From Geobacteraceae bacterium (GTDB lineage: Bacteria; Desulfobacterota; Desulfuromonadia; Geobacterales; Geobacteraceae): a stretch of 45,810 bases of DNA. Every line of letters begins with the position of its first letter. Within the stretch, counting starts at the first letter, position 1. The stretch is from NCBI GenBank assembly GCA_009773645.1, contig WSYB01000029.1, forward strand, positions 1 through 45,810. Direction: 5' to 3'. The translations under genes were made by a program, and so were the position numbers. A model generated the notes under the pieces. The model saw nothing but the letters and a program-made list of their open reading frames with translations, did not search any database and was not told where the DNA came from. This document shows, in pieces, positions 16,032 through 23,999 of the stretch.

Positions 16032-17984
16032 ATGACCAAGATCACCAAAAAGTTCGAAACCGAGGTGCAGCAGCTCCTCGATCTGGTAATCCACTCCCTT
16101 TATTCCAACCGTGACATATTCCTTCGCGAGTTGATTTCCAATGCCTCCGACGCCATCGACAAGGCCCGCTTCGAGGCCCATTCAAACGAAGCGATCCTGG
16201 AGGGTAACGCCGAGTGGAAAATCAAGCTGATCCCCGACAAGGGGGCCAATACCCTCACCATCAGGGACAACGGCATCGGCATGAGCATAGCCGAAGTGGA
16301 AGAAAACATCGGCACCATCGCCCGTTCCGGCACCCGCGCCTTCATGGAGAACCTCAAAGGAAAAAACCTGCAGGACCATCCTGAATTGATCGGTCAGTTC
16401 GGCGTCGGCTTCTACTCCTCATTCATGGTGGCTGACAGCGTCACTCTCATCAGCCGCCGTCCCGGCGACAAAAACGCCGGCTGCCGCTGGGAATCCACCG
16501 GCGACGGCAGTTACACCATCGAGGAGTGTGAAAAGGAAACAAGGGGAACCGACATCGTCCTCCACCTCAAGGAGGAGATGCGGGACTACCTGGACGAATG
16601 GCGAATCCGTTCCATCGTCAAAAAATACTCCGACTACGTCCAGTACCCCATCACCATGGACATCACCCGCAAGGAGCCGGCCAAGGGAGTGGACGGCACG
16701 ATAATCGAGGGGGGCGGGGAAATCGAGAAGACCACCGAGGAGACCCTCAACTCCATGAAAGCGATCTGGACCCGCCCCAAGAGCGAGATCACGGAAGAGG
16801 AATACGAGGAGTTCTACAAACACATCTCCCACGATTTCGAGAAACCGTTCAGAACCATCCATTACGCGGCGGAAGGGACGAGCGAATTCAAGGCGCTTCT
16901 CTACATCCCCGGCCACAAACCGTTTGATCTCTTTTCCCCCGACCGCCACAAAGGTGTGCAACTCTACGTGAAACGCGTATTCATCACCGACAGGTGCGAG
17001 GGGCTCCTCCCCGATTACCTCCGTTTCATGCGCGGGGTGGTCGACTCCAGCGATCTCCCCCTGAACGTCTCCCGCGAGATATTACAGGAAGATGTCCAGA
17101 TCAAGCGGATCCAGAAAAACCTGGTGGGAAAGATTCTCTCTACACTGGCGGAAATCAAGGAAAAGACGCCGGAGGATTATCTGAAGTTTTATGGAGAATT
17201 CGGACCGGTGATGAAGGAAGGAATCCATTTCGACTTTGCCAACAAGGAAAAACTGCACGACCTGATCCTGTTCGAAAGTTCCGCCACCGAGCCCGGGAAA
17301 TGCGTCTCTCTAAAAGAGTACGTGGGGCGGATGCCGGAGGCGCAGAAAGACATCTACTTCATCACCGGCACCGGCCGGGGTGCGGTGGAAAACTCTCCCC
17401 ATCTGGAAGTCTTCAGGAAGAAGGGTTTCGAAGTCCTCTTCATGACCGACCCCGTGGACGAATGGGTGGTACAGAGCCTGAAGGAATACGAGGGGAAAAA
17501 ACTCCAGGCGGTTGACCGGGGTGACCTGGAAATCGACACCGACGAGGAAGCGAAGGAGAAAAAGGCAAAGAAGGAAGAGAAGGAAAAGGAGTACAGAGGG
17601 CTCCTGGATTTCATCAAGGAAAAACTCAGCGACCGGGTCAAAGAGGTCCGGCTTTCCAGTCGCCTGACCGACAGCGTCTGCTGTCTGGTGGCCGATGAAT
17701 ACGGTCTTAACGCCAACATGGAGCGGATCCTCAAGGCGATGAACCAGGATGTGCCGGAGTCAAAGAGGGTCCTGGAACTGAACCCGGACCACCCCCTCAT
17801 GCATATCCTGACCAAAATATATGAAAAGGATCAAGGAAACGGCAAGCTTTCGGACTACTGCGAACTCCTCTACGACCAGGCTCTTCTCACCGAAGGGTCC
17901 GCAATCAAGGACCCGCTCCGGTTCACGAGACTGGTGGCCGAGCTTATGGTGTCGGACGGAAAGGCAACCGTCGGCGAGTCTTGA
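16032..17984 (+). CDS. htpG: Chaperone HtpG (bacterial Hsp90)
   Basis: ATP-dependent chaperone. 650 residues, slightly longer than E. coli HtpG. The N-terminal GHKL domain has [22 protein letters not shown] and [15 protein letters not shown]. The middle domain includes the [20 protein letters not shown] block, and the dimerisation domain ends with a hydrophobic tail. A Lys/Glu-rich charged stretch (about residues 503-520) links the middle and C-terminal domains. AAGGAG lies 11 bases before the ATG. Monocistronic: no close downstream gene, and a terminator lies about 235 bases further on. Confidence 0.98.
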   Translation: MTKITKKFETEVQQLLDLVIHSLYSNRDIFLRELISNASDAIDKARFEAHSNEAILEGNAEWKIKLIPDKGANTLTIRDNGIGMSIAEVEENIGTIARSGTRAFMENLKGKNLQDHPELIGQFGVGFYSSFMVADSVTLISRRPGDKNAGCRWESTGDGSYTIEECEKETRGTDIVLHLKEEMRDYLDEWRIRSIVKKYSDYVQYPITMDITRKEPAKGVDGTIIEGGGEIEKTTEETLNSMKAIWTRPKSEITEEEYEEFYKHISHDFEKPFRTIHYAAEGTSEFKALLYIPGHKPFDLFSPDRHKGVQLYVKRVFITDRCEGLLPDYLRFMRGVVDSSDLPLNVSREILQEDVQIKRIQKNLVGKILSTLAEIKEKTPEDYLKFYGEFGPVMKEGIHFDFANKEKLHDLILFESSATEPGKCVSLKEYVGRMPEAQKDIYFITGTGRGAVENSPHLEVFRKKGFEVLFMTDPVDEWVVQSLKEYEGKKLQAVDRGDLEIDTDEEAKEKKAKKEEKEKEYRGLLDFIKEKLSDRVKEVRLSSRLTDSVCCLVADEYGLNANMERILKAMNQDVPESKRVLELNPDHPLMHILTKIYEKDQGNGKLSDYCELLYDQALLTEGSAIKDPLRFTRLVAELMVSDGKATVGES

Positions 17985-17989
17985 ACCTA

Positions 17990-18150
17990 TTATGAGCAAT
18001 TGGACACGGATCAAATCTGATTTACACGGATTTTAACAATCAAAATGTTAAATGCGTTAGGGGGATAACCCAAAAGTTGAGTTCCTTTTTTTCTGTATTT
18101 ATTCGGTTTATCAGTGTTTATCCGTCAAAATCCGTGTCAATCCGTGTTAA
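17990..18150. repeat. Spacer with repeated ATCCGTGT words (family F)
   Basis: GACACGGATC and TTACACGGATTTTAAC near 18003-18036 face AAATCCGTGTCAATCCGTG near 18126-18145, giving inverted and direct copies of one word. It holds no gene. Related words (GGACGCGGATAAAA, GGCGGATCA) occur at 38966-39085. Confidence 0.5.
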
Positions 18151-18218
18151 ATTGCTGTTTTTAGGCTAAAGCGAATGGAGTGAGCAGGTGCGGAGAAAGA
18201 ATAACCGTATGAAATGCG

Positions 18219-18247
18219 GGGGAGCCTTTGTCAGGCTCCCCTTTTTT
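18219..18247 (+). terminator. Strong intrinsic terminator
   Basis: GGGGAGCC (18219-18226) pairs with GGCTCCCC (18234-18241) across a 7-base loop, followed by TTTTTT. It isolates htpG from the next unit. Confidence 0.85.
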
Positions 18248-18337
18248 GGGGTGCCTTAAAATTGCGACACAACCGCAACATACCTGTAACAATGACCGGA
18301 TATCATATGCCGTGAAATGGCTGAAAAATTACGGGAT

Positions 18338-18366
18338 TTGACGTATGGGAAAAAATAGTTTATAGT
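18338..18366 (+). promoter_or_regulatory. Sigma-70 promoter of the membrane-protein gene
   Basis: TTGACG (18338-18343), 17-base spacer, TATAGT (18361-18366). Transcription from about 18373 gives a leader of about 160 bases. The leader is GC-rich and includes a 7-bp hairpin, ACGGGCC/GGCCCGT (18490-18496, 18503-18509), 15 bases before the AGGAGG. Confidence 0.7.
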
Positions 18367-18534
18367 AGCGCCACTACAACACAAGAAACGCCCCTAAAGG
18401 CCCCGAACACGGGCTGTCATCGGCCTGTCCCGGCTCGCTCCCCTTACCCGCATGATAAAATGTCGAACTCTGAATGCGCGCCTGGGCACACGGGCCAGTT
18501 CCGGCCCGTAAACTACAATGTTCAGGAGGATCAT

Positions 18535-19380
18535 ATGAACAAAAAAATTCAAAACATGGCGGTATTCATCGAATTCCTCGCAGGCTCCGGCCTGGCCATC
18601 TTTTTTCACCTGGTGCTCAATTACGCGGAAGCGGCCTATATCATCTTCGGCATTGGCGTTCTCCTGTCCCTTGCCACGTATCTCCTGCGGGAGGACATAG
18701 AGAAGACCAGGGAGGGGCTCCTCGAACAGTATCACCACGCCCACGAGCTCACCTTTGCCCTTGCCCAGGTAAGCGATCCCGAATGCCAGGCAAAGGCCCA
18801 CGAGATCATGGCAGGGGCCAAGAGAACTATTTCACTCCTCCAGCAGGGGTATATCCCGCTGGACGAAACCGAGTTCTACCTGGAAGGGGCCAAATGTTCG
18901 GACCAGGCCACCCGGCAGATCAAGGCCGTTGACCCTCTCACCATCGGGTGGGGCACACGCGGGGCGCTTCTCAACTTCTATCAGGCCAACCTGCGCGCCC
19001 TGGACCGCGGGGTGAAGATCACCCGCATCTTTGTCGTCAGCCGTGAAGAACTGGCCGACCCCGAGGCGCAAAAAGTGCTCCTCAGCCAGTACCGGGACGA
19101 CATCGACGTGCGCATCGCCTATCGCGATGAACTCCCGACGGCGAGCGACATCAGCGGCAGGGACACCAACAGCTCATTCGACTTCGCCATTTACGACGAC
19201 CGGGTGGCGACCGATGTCTTCGTGCAGCCCGGCAAGTACTTCGGCAGAAAGACCAGCGAGCCCGGCCAGGTCGGGAAGTACCTGCACCTCTACGACCTGA
19301 TCGAGCACAGCTCCCACGCCATTACCGTCGAAGACGAGCGGGTTATCCTGGCTGCCGATATCCTCTCCAAGGCGTCATAA
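18535..19380 (+). CDS. Membrane-anchored protein of unknown function, PLD-like fold suspected
   Basis: A 281-residue protein starting at 18535, with AGGAGG at a good distance; the open frame extends to 18460 without start signals. Two hydrophobic segments (about residues 9-30 and 33-52) form a hairpin anchor, followed by a charged helix and a soluble domain. The block ALDRGVKITRIFVV, followed by a strand-rich region ending FDFAIYDDRVATDVFVQPG, resembles the layout of phospholipase-D-like domains, but no HKD motif is present, so catalysis is unlikely. I do not recognise the family. It has its own promoter and long leader. It lies upstream of the riboswitch-controlled cytochrome without an obvious terminator between, so read-through is possible. 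Confidence 0.75.
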   Translation: MNKKIQNMAVFIEFLAGSGLAIFFHLVLNYAEAAYIIFGIGVLLSLATYLLREDIEKTREGLLEQYHHAHELTFALAQVSDPECQAKAHEIMAGAKRTISLLQQGYIPLDETEFYLEGAKCSDQATRQIKAVDPLTIGWGTRGALLNFYQANLRALDRGVKITRIFVVSREELADPEAQKVLLSQYRDDIDVRIAYRDELPTASDISGRDTNSSFDFAIYDDRVATDVFVQPGKYFGRKTSEPGQVGKYLHLYDLIEHSSHAITVEDERVILAADILSKAS

Positions 19381-19462
19381 CCTCCGACCGGCCTAATCAG
19401 AGGGAATGGATACGGATTATTAATATACATACATATTTGTAACATTTTCCATACATTTTTTG

Positions 19463-19492
19463 TTGACTTTCCGATTTTGTTTGCGGTATGGT
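19463..19492 (+). promoter_or_regulatory. pgcA: Promoter of the riboswitch-pgcA unit
   Basis: TTGACT (19463-19468), 18-base spacer, TATGGT (19487-19492). Transcription would start about 25 bases ahead of the first aptamer. Confidence 0.5.
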
Positions 19493-19523
19493 TTGGCCGC
19501 GAAAGATAATAACTCAGCTTACA

Positions 19524-19608
19524 GATAGACGATAATACTAAACCACCTGCGAGGGTGGGACGGAAAGCCTACAGGGTCTCACAGAGACAGCCGGGTCGCC
19601 GAAATATC
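19524..19608 (+). promoter_or_regulatory. GEMM-I riboswitch, cGAMP-type (GEMM-Ib), copy 1
   Basis: The segment has the GEMM core: ACTAAACC, a P2 hairpin closed by GCGA (CCACCT/GGGTGG), GGACGGAAAGCC, the P3 hairpin GGGTCTC/GAGAC, and GCCGGGTCGCCG. GATA/TATC ends can close P1. The tetraloop-receptor arrangement and the AATACTAAACC joining segment match, as I recall it, the Geobacter GEMM-Ib aptamers that bind 3',3'-cyclic AMP-GMP. Ligand choice (cGAMP or c-di-GMP) is inferred from that resemblance. Confidence 0.9.
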
Positions 19609-19634
19609 AAAAGATATTCGGTCCCGGCTTTTTT
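19589..19634 (+). terminator. Expression-platform terminator of riboswitch 1
   Basis: AGCCGGG...CCGAAATATC pairs with GATATTCGG...CCCGGCT, followed by TTTTTT. The 5' arm is the 3' strand of the aptamer, so folded aptamer and terminator are mutually exclusive. Ligand binding should therefore allow read-through (an ON switch). Confidence 0.8.
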
Positions 19635-19758
19635 GTTTCCGGGAACGGAGCAATAGACCGGGACCGCAAAGGAGGTGATAGAGAAAGAGGTATTAACAAG
19701 AAAGGAGAATCAACCAAGTACTTAACTTCCAAATTCCTGGCACATCAGGACGCTTGGT

Positions 19759-19843
19759 GATAGACGATAATACTAAACCATTCGCGAGAATGGGGCGGAA
19801 AGCCTACAGGGTCTCACAGAGACAGCCGGGTTGCCGAAATATC
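19759..19843 (+). promoter_or_regulatory. GEMM-I riboswitch, cGAMP-type (GEMM-Ib), copy 2
   Basis: A second aptamer 235 bases after the first, nearly identical in core (GATAATACTAAACC, GGGGCGGAAAGCC, GGGTCTC, GCCGGGTTGCCG). P2 differs in sequence but keeps pairing (CCATTC/GAATGG), a compensatory change that supports function. Both copies are followed by GGGACCGCAAAGG(A/G)GGTGA, so the duplicated unit extends past the terminator. Confidence 0.9.
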
Positions 19844-19870
19844 CCTCGAGATTTTGGCCCCGGCTTTTTT
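19824..19870 (+). terminator. Expression-platform terminator of riboswitch 2
   Basis: AGCCGGG (19824-19830) pairs with CCCGGCT (19859-19865), with further pairing inside, then TTTTTT. It overlaps the aptamer's 3' strand as in copy 1. Two terminators in series would require both aptamers to be occupied. Confidence 0.8.
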
Positions 19871-19915
19871 GTTGCCGACGATGGAACATCGCCGGGGGAC
19901 CGCAAAGGGGGTGAC

Positions 19916-19963
19916 ATGAAGGTACTTTGTCACAAAGGAAATCATCTTTCAGCTTGTCGTTAA
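19916..19963 (+). CDS. Possible 15-residue leader ORF before pgcA
   Basis: MKVLCHKGNHLSACR starts 4-5 bases after AAAGGGGGTGA, a strong ribosome-binding site. The homologous site after riboswitch 1 (AAAGGAGGTGA, near 19671) has no matching ATG. The peptide ends 21 bases before pgcA. It may couple translation to the switch or be a relic of the duplication. Confidence 0.35.
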   Translation: MKVLCHKGNHLSACR

Positions 19964-19984
19964 ACGCAAATTTATGGAGGTATC

Positions 19985-21730
19985 ATGAGAATAAAAAGCA
20001 CGCTATTATCAGCATTATCAGCACTATTGGTCATTTCCATCTTTTCTCTTGCAGGCTGCGGCGGAGGGAGCGGCGCCACCACGAGCGGCACGGGCGCCGC
20101 CGGGATTAGCAAAGGGACCATAACCGCCGTGGCGGAGAGCGGCAACCCACAGGTTGCCGGCATAACCTCCGCCACCCCTTCCGGCAGCATCCAGCTGAAT
20201 GGCGTTAACTTTAAGACCTCCGGCGCCAAGATCAAGATCCACGGCGTCGAGAGCCCGCAGAACGAGCTTAAAGTCGGCATGGTGGTCAAGGTAAAGGGTT
20301 CCGCCGATGACGACGAAAAGTCCGGGACCGCCGAGGAAGTCGAGATTGAAGAGAGCCTCAGGGGGCCGGTAAGCGCGGTGAATCCCCTGGCAGGCACGCT
20401 GGTCGTCCTTCAGCAGACCGTCGCCGTGGACGACAAGACGGTGTTCGACGGCGTAACCGGCTTGAACGCGCTGGTACAGGGAACCATGGTGGAGGTGGCT
20501 GGGCTCACCGACGCCAGCGGCGTCATCCTGGCGACCCGCATCGAGAAGAAATCCGTCTCCTTCGTTCCAAACAGCACTAAGGTGGAGCTCAAGGGGACCG
20601 TCGGCGAAGTCTTCGCCGGGAGCTTTACCATCGGCACCCTGAAGGTGAACAGCAGCAAGGTGCCGACAGGGCTCGAAACCGGCTCCCTGGTCGAAGTGGA
20701 GGGTACGCTGGCCGCACTCAATGGCCCCCTTACCGCGACCGAAGTGGAGCTTGAGAAAACGGACATGGAAAATGGCCAGTCCGTGAGCATTGAAGGGTTC
20801 GTCACCAACTTTGTATCGTTTGCCAGCTTCAAGGTGAACGGCATTGTCGTGAGCACCCAGGGGCTTTCCGATCCCGGCATCAAGACGAACGTCAAGGTGC
20901 GCGTAGAAGGGAAAATCGTGGACGGCGTCCTGGTGGCAAGCAAGATCGTAATTCTCACTGCCGGCACTCCCGCGCCGAATCCGAATCCTGCCCCTGCACC
21001 TACCGCTGGGAAAACCGTCTATGACAGCAAGTGCGCCGGCTGCCACACGCTTACCGGTACGGGCATTATGAATCTCAGCGGCAAAGGCGCCAAGGTTGCC
21101 GCTAAATTAGCCGCAGGGCACAACGGCATATCCCTTTCAGGCACCCAAATCGCTGACCTGGCGGCATTCCTGAGCCCGCAACCGGTTCCAACGCCGACGC
21201 CTACGCCTACGCCTACGCCGACCCCAACGCCTACGCCTACGCCTACGCCGACGCCTACGCCTACGCCTACGCCGACCCCAACGCCGTCCCCTGCCGCGGG
21301 AAAAACCATATATGACACCAAATGCGCCGGCTGCCACTCCCTTACCGGCACGGGCGTTATGAATCTCGCGGCCAAGGGCGCAAAAGTTGCCGGCAAATTG
21401 GCGGCCGGGCACAACGGCATAACCCTGTCAGCTACCCAAATCACTGACCTGGCTGCATACCTGAATGCGCAACCGGCCCCGGCACCGGCACCGGCACCGG
21501 CACCGGCCCCGGCACCGGCACCTGCCCCATCAACGACTGCCGGTAAAACCGTCTATGACAGCAACTGCGCCGGCTGCCACAATCTCGGCACCTATGACCT
21601 TTCCGGTTCTGCTCCCAATCTTTCCAAGAAAGGTTCAACGGCCAGCAGCAAGATCAATGGCGGCCATATGGGAATATCGCTGACAGCCTCTCAAATCAGT
21701 GACTTGTCGGCATTCCTGAACGCAAACTAA
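19985..21730 (+). CDS. pgcA: PgcA-like extracellular triheme cytochrome c
   Basis: A 581-residue lipoprotein-type cytochrome. Signal peptide with lipobox SLAGC (Cys 25). Residues about 35-330 form several beta-rich repeats of the DUF5666 kind (motifs such as GTMVEVAGL, GSLVEVEGTL). Three small heme domains follow with CAGCH at 350-354, 447-451 and 528-532, each with K-GA-K-A-L-AGHNGI-like helices. A Pro-Thr linker joins domains 1 and 2 and a Pro-Ala linker joins 2 and 3. Three heme domains on PT/PA tethers behind a GEMM riboswitch is the arrangement of Geobacter sulfurreducens PgcA (GSU1761), which carries electrons to Fe(III) oxides outside the cell. GGAGG precedes the ATG by 6 bases. The linkers are encoded by hexamer repeats (21188-21290 and 21475-21525). 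Confidence 0.87.
   Translation: MRIKSTLLSALSALLVISIFSLAGCGGGSGATTSGTGAAGISKGTITAVAESGNPQVAGITSATPSGSIQLNGVNFKTSGAKIKIHGVESPQNELKVGMVVKVKGSADDDEKSGTAEEVEIEESLRGPVSAVNPLAGTLVVLQQTVAVDDKTVFDGVTGLNALVQGTMVEVAGLTDASGVILATRIEKKSVSFVPNSTKVELKGTVGEVFAGSFTIGTLKVNSSKVPTGLETGSLVEVEGTLAALNGPLTATEVELEKTDMENGQSVSIEGFVTNFVSFASFKVNGIVVSTQGLSDPGIKTNVKVRVEGKIVDGVLVASKIVILTAGTPAPNPNPAPAPTAGKTVYDSKCAGCHTLTGTGIMNLSGKGAKVAAKLAAGHNGISLSGTQIADLAAFLSPQPVPTPTPTPTPTPTPTPTPTPTPTPTPTPTPTPTPSPAAGKTIYDTKCAGCHSLTGTGVMNLAAKGAKVAGKLAAGHNGITLSATQITDLAAYLNAQPAPAPAPAPAPAPAPAPAPSTTAGKTVYDSNCAGCHNLGTYDLSGSAPNLSKKGSTASSKINGGHMGISLTASQISDLSAFLNAN
21188..21290 (+). repeat. CCNACG hexamer tandem repeat encoding the Pro-Thr linker
   Basis: About 17 hexamers of CC(A/T/G)ACG type, coding alternately Pro and Thr. 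The length is likely to vary between strains by slippage, changing the distance between heme domains. A second array (CCGGCA/CCGGCC, 21475-21525) encodes the Pro-Ala linker. Confidence 0.8.
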
Positions 21731-21757
21731 ACTTCTTTCCTTCCTGCCACGCAAAAA

Positions 21758-21790
21758 GGGCCTGCATTTACGCAGGCCCTTTTTTATTTT
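21758..21790. terminator. Bidirectional terminator between pgcA and the GHKL gene
   Basis: GGGCCTGC (21758-21765) pairs with GCAGGCCC (21772-21779), with AAAAA before and TTTTTTATTTT after. It serves both convergent genes. Confidence 0.88.
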
Positions 21791-21823
21791 ACACTCCATA
21801 ATGGCCGTTATCAGCCGCAAATC

Positions 21824-22984
21824 CTATATTCGGTCCGGAATACCTTCAAGGGCATCCAGAACAACCGACATGATGGGTTTCATGCGCTCTTCGCTCTGGT
21901 CGTAACAGCGCAGCATGATCCTTTCCATGGTCTGTTCCGCATAGGCTCTGCGGTACTCCGGCAGCTTCGCTATGCGCTGATTGATCTCTTTTTTCAGGCG
22001 GGCTTTGGCAAGATTAACCTCCCTCTTATACTTCCTCAGCACCTCCTGGCGAAGCTGCTGTTGTGCCCATTGCGCCATAACCTGAAACGCCTTGCTGTTT
22101 TCGACAAAAGCGCCCCAGTCGGCGGTCGTGTCATCCGCCAGGCCGTCCGCCTCAATTTCACCAAAAACCTGTTTCAGTATTTTATGGGGGATATCTTCCT
22201 CATCGTCCAAGCCGAAATAACCGGGCTTGCCGACTATCTTGCCTCCCACACGTACCACTATCCCGGCATTTTTTAATTTCTGTTTCTTATCCACGATCTT
22301 AAAGCGAAAACGGACAGGCCCCGCACCCGGCATATCCGCTTCATGGTTAAAAATGTCGCCCGGTATGTCTTCCATGCCTAAAAGGTCGCCATTCACATGG
22401 ATTTTGAAATCCGTCTGTCTGCCGTATTCAAGTATCAACAGCTCCTTGAGTCTTTCGGCAGTGGGGAACGAAAAGCTCTGATTAAGATCGGAGAGGGTTA
22501 TTACCGTTCCATGCTCGCCAAGGCCACACTCCAGTGTGGTAATGAGGAGTTCAAACTGCTCCAGGTCCGTATTCGCCTTGAGAAGCTCCTGCCGAGGGAT
22601 GGTCAGATATGTGATAATCCCGTTGGCCATTGTTTCCAGCTGCATGATGTCCGCGGCCATGAGTCCGGCGAATTTTCCGATCCCCTTGCGCCCCTTTACC
22701 AGGCGGTTTTTCCTGGCGGTTCTATCGCCTCTGCCGGAGCGGCGGTCCCTGGCGACCATCAGATATTCCTTCCGCACCTCATTTTCATCCATCCCGCACC
22801 CGTCGTCCTTTATGACGATCGGGTCCGTGGTCATGGCATCGGGCAAACTGATCCACACATGGTCGGCGTCCGCATCCCAGGCATTGTCCACCAGTTCTTT
22901 CAGGGCATGCTCGGTAGATCGGTAGGTTTCACCGAGCAGCATGGCAAGACGCGGGTCGATTTTAAAATGAGCGGTCTGGATCAT
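21824..22984 (-). CDS. GHKL-fold ATPase of unknown role (Hsp90/MutL-like ATP site)
   Basis: A 386-residue protein. The ATP site is clear: N-box ELVDNAWDADA (Asn 34), DDGCGMDENE (61-65), and the G2 lid GRKGIGKFAG (98-107). The C-terminal half is helical and charged with a coiled-coil (about 300-345). This is a stand-alone GHKL ATPase of the type loosely grouped with MORC/MutL-like and phage-defence-associated ATPases; it lacks kinase, MutL endonuclease and Hsp90 C-terminal domains. It is the last gene of the recJ-CDF-GHKL run. The ATG at 22984 has only a weak GGTG upstream. A repair or defence role is conjecture. Confidence 0.8.
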   Translation of the reverse strand: MIQTAHFKIDPRLAMLLGETYRSTEHALKELVDNAWDADADHVWISLPDAMTTDPIVIKDDGCGMDENEVRKEYLMVARDRRSGRGDRTARKNRLVKGRKGIGKFAGLMAADIMQLETMANGIITYLTIPRQELLKANTDLEQFELLITTLECGLGEHGTVITLSDLNQSFSFPTAERLKELLILEYGRQTDFKIHVNGDLLGMEDIPGDIFNHEADMPGAGPVRFRFKIVDKKQKLKNAGIVVRVGGKIVGKPGYFGLDDEEDIPHKILKQVFGEIEADGLADDTTADWGAFVENSKAFQVMAQWAQQQLRQEVLRKYKREVNLAKARLKKEINQRIAKLPEYRRAYAEQTMERIMLRCYDQSEERMKPIMSVVLDALEGIPDRI

Positions 22985-22985
22985 A

Positions 22986-23020
22986 AATTTCGTTCACCTT
23001 TCACATTTCACCTTTCACAA
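22986..23020. repeat. TTCACCTTTCAC-word spacer (family A)
   Basis: TTCACCTTTCACATTTCACC lies in the gap between the CDF transporter and the GHKL gene and reaches the transporter stop codon. It is the reverse complement of the family A words at 1548-1577. Confidence 0.6.
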
Positions 23021-23914
23021 CCTGATTAAGTCCTCATGCTCTTCCTCGTGAGGATTGATATGGATCATGACATCCCCCACGTTGGAAAAGCGCGCGAAAA
23101 TGAGCCGCTTTACCTCCGTAGCAATGTCATGGGACCTTTTGACGGTCATCTCCGGGTCCATGTCGAGCTTCAGATCAACAATCACATACTGCCCGGAACG
23201 GCGCCCCCTGATCTCATGGACATGCTCCACCCCGGCGACATCTTCCGCCAGGGTTGTAATGGCCCCGAGCAGTTCGTCGGAAGGGCGGGCATCCATGAGA
23301 TCACGGGCAGCAGAGCGAAATGTCTCATAACCGATATGAAAGATGAACAAGGAGGTAAACCCCGCAGCCAGCGGGTCCATGGCATTGAAGCCGAAGAAGG
23401 CGCAGGTAACCCCGAAAAGGGTGGCAACCGAGGTGAGGGCGTCCTTTCTGTGGTCTTTGGCGATGGCCAGCAGGGCCGGGCTCTGCAAACCGGCGCCGAT
23501 TCTGATGGAAAAGCGGTAGAGCCATTCTTTGACCACAATCGTAACCAGCGCAGCCGCAACCGCGATAATCTGCGGAGACTCGTATCTGCCGGCAACCATG
23601 GTGATCACGGCCTTGTAGAGAATTCCGGCGCCGGTGGCAAAAATAACCAGTGACACGATAATGGCTGAGATGCTTTCGGCCTTGCCGTGGCCGTAAGGAT
23701 GTTCAGCGTCAAAGGGTTCGCGACCAATTCGAAGGGCGATCATGGTAGAGAGAATGGCTGCGAAATCGCAGGCACTCTCCACGCCGTCGGCAAAGACCGC
23801 TTCCGACCTTCCGAAATGACCGGCCAGAAGCTTCATCACCATCAGTACCGCATTTATCCAGAAACCGAATTTGATCACCCGGTCGGCCCGGCTAAACCGT
23901 TCATGCCTCTGCAC
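23015..23914 (-). CDS. Cation diffusion facilitator transporter
   Basis: A 299-residue CDF-family metal/proton antiporter of the inner membrane. About six hydrophobic helices span residues 12-210, followed by a cytoplasmic metal-sensing domain (215-299). Metal-site motifs: DGVESACDF in helix 2, HPYGHGKAE after helix 3, and KDHRKDALTS in helix 5. Likely substrates are Zn, Fe, Co or Mn divalent ions; the sequence does not settle which. The first metal-site motif differs from the plain HSxxD form. It lies after recJ and before the GHKL gene on the same strand. Confidence 0.92.
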   Translation of the reverse strand: MQRHERFSRADRVIKFGFWINAVLMVMKLLAGHFGRSEAVFADGVESACDFAAILSTMIALRIGREPFDAEHPYGHGKAESISAIIVSLVIFATGAGILYKAVITMVAGRYESPQIIAVAAALVTIVVKEWLYRFSIRIGAGLQSPALLAIAKDHRKDALTSVATLFGVTCAFFGFNAMDPLAAGFTSLFIFHIGYETFRSAARDLMDARPSDELLGAITTLAEDVAGVEHVHEIRGRRSGQYVIVDLKLDMDPEMTVKRSHDIATEVKRLIFARFSNVGDVMIHINPHEEEHEDLIRL

Positions 23915-23926
23915 GAATATACCCCC

Positions 23927-23999
23927 GGGCTAAAGGCAAAGGGCCAAGGGCTAAGATCTTTGCTTTCACCATTAGCCTTTAGCCTAGCGCCTTTCGCCC
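23927..23999. repeat. GGGCTAAAGG-word repeat between recJ and the CDF gene (family G)
   Basis: GGGCTAAAGGCAAAGGGCCA on one side and ATTAGCCTTTAGCCTAGCGCC on the other give a self-complementary spacer. The recJ stop codon (TAG at 23984-23986, minus strand) lies inside the right arm. Confidence 0.65.

Noticed and set aside
20024-21046. Long minus-strand frame across the cytochrome's N-terminal half
   Set aside because: Shadow of the plus-strand gene, which has a signal peptide, ribosome-binding site and heme motifs.
21019-21444. Minus-strand frames with Gly-Val or Arg repeats
   Set aside because: Antisense readings of the Pro-Thr linker repeat of the cytochrome.
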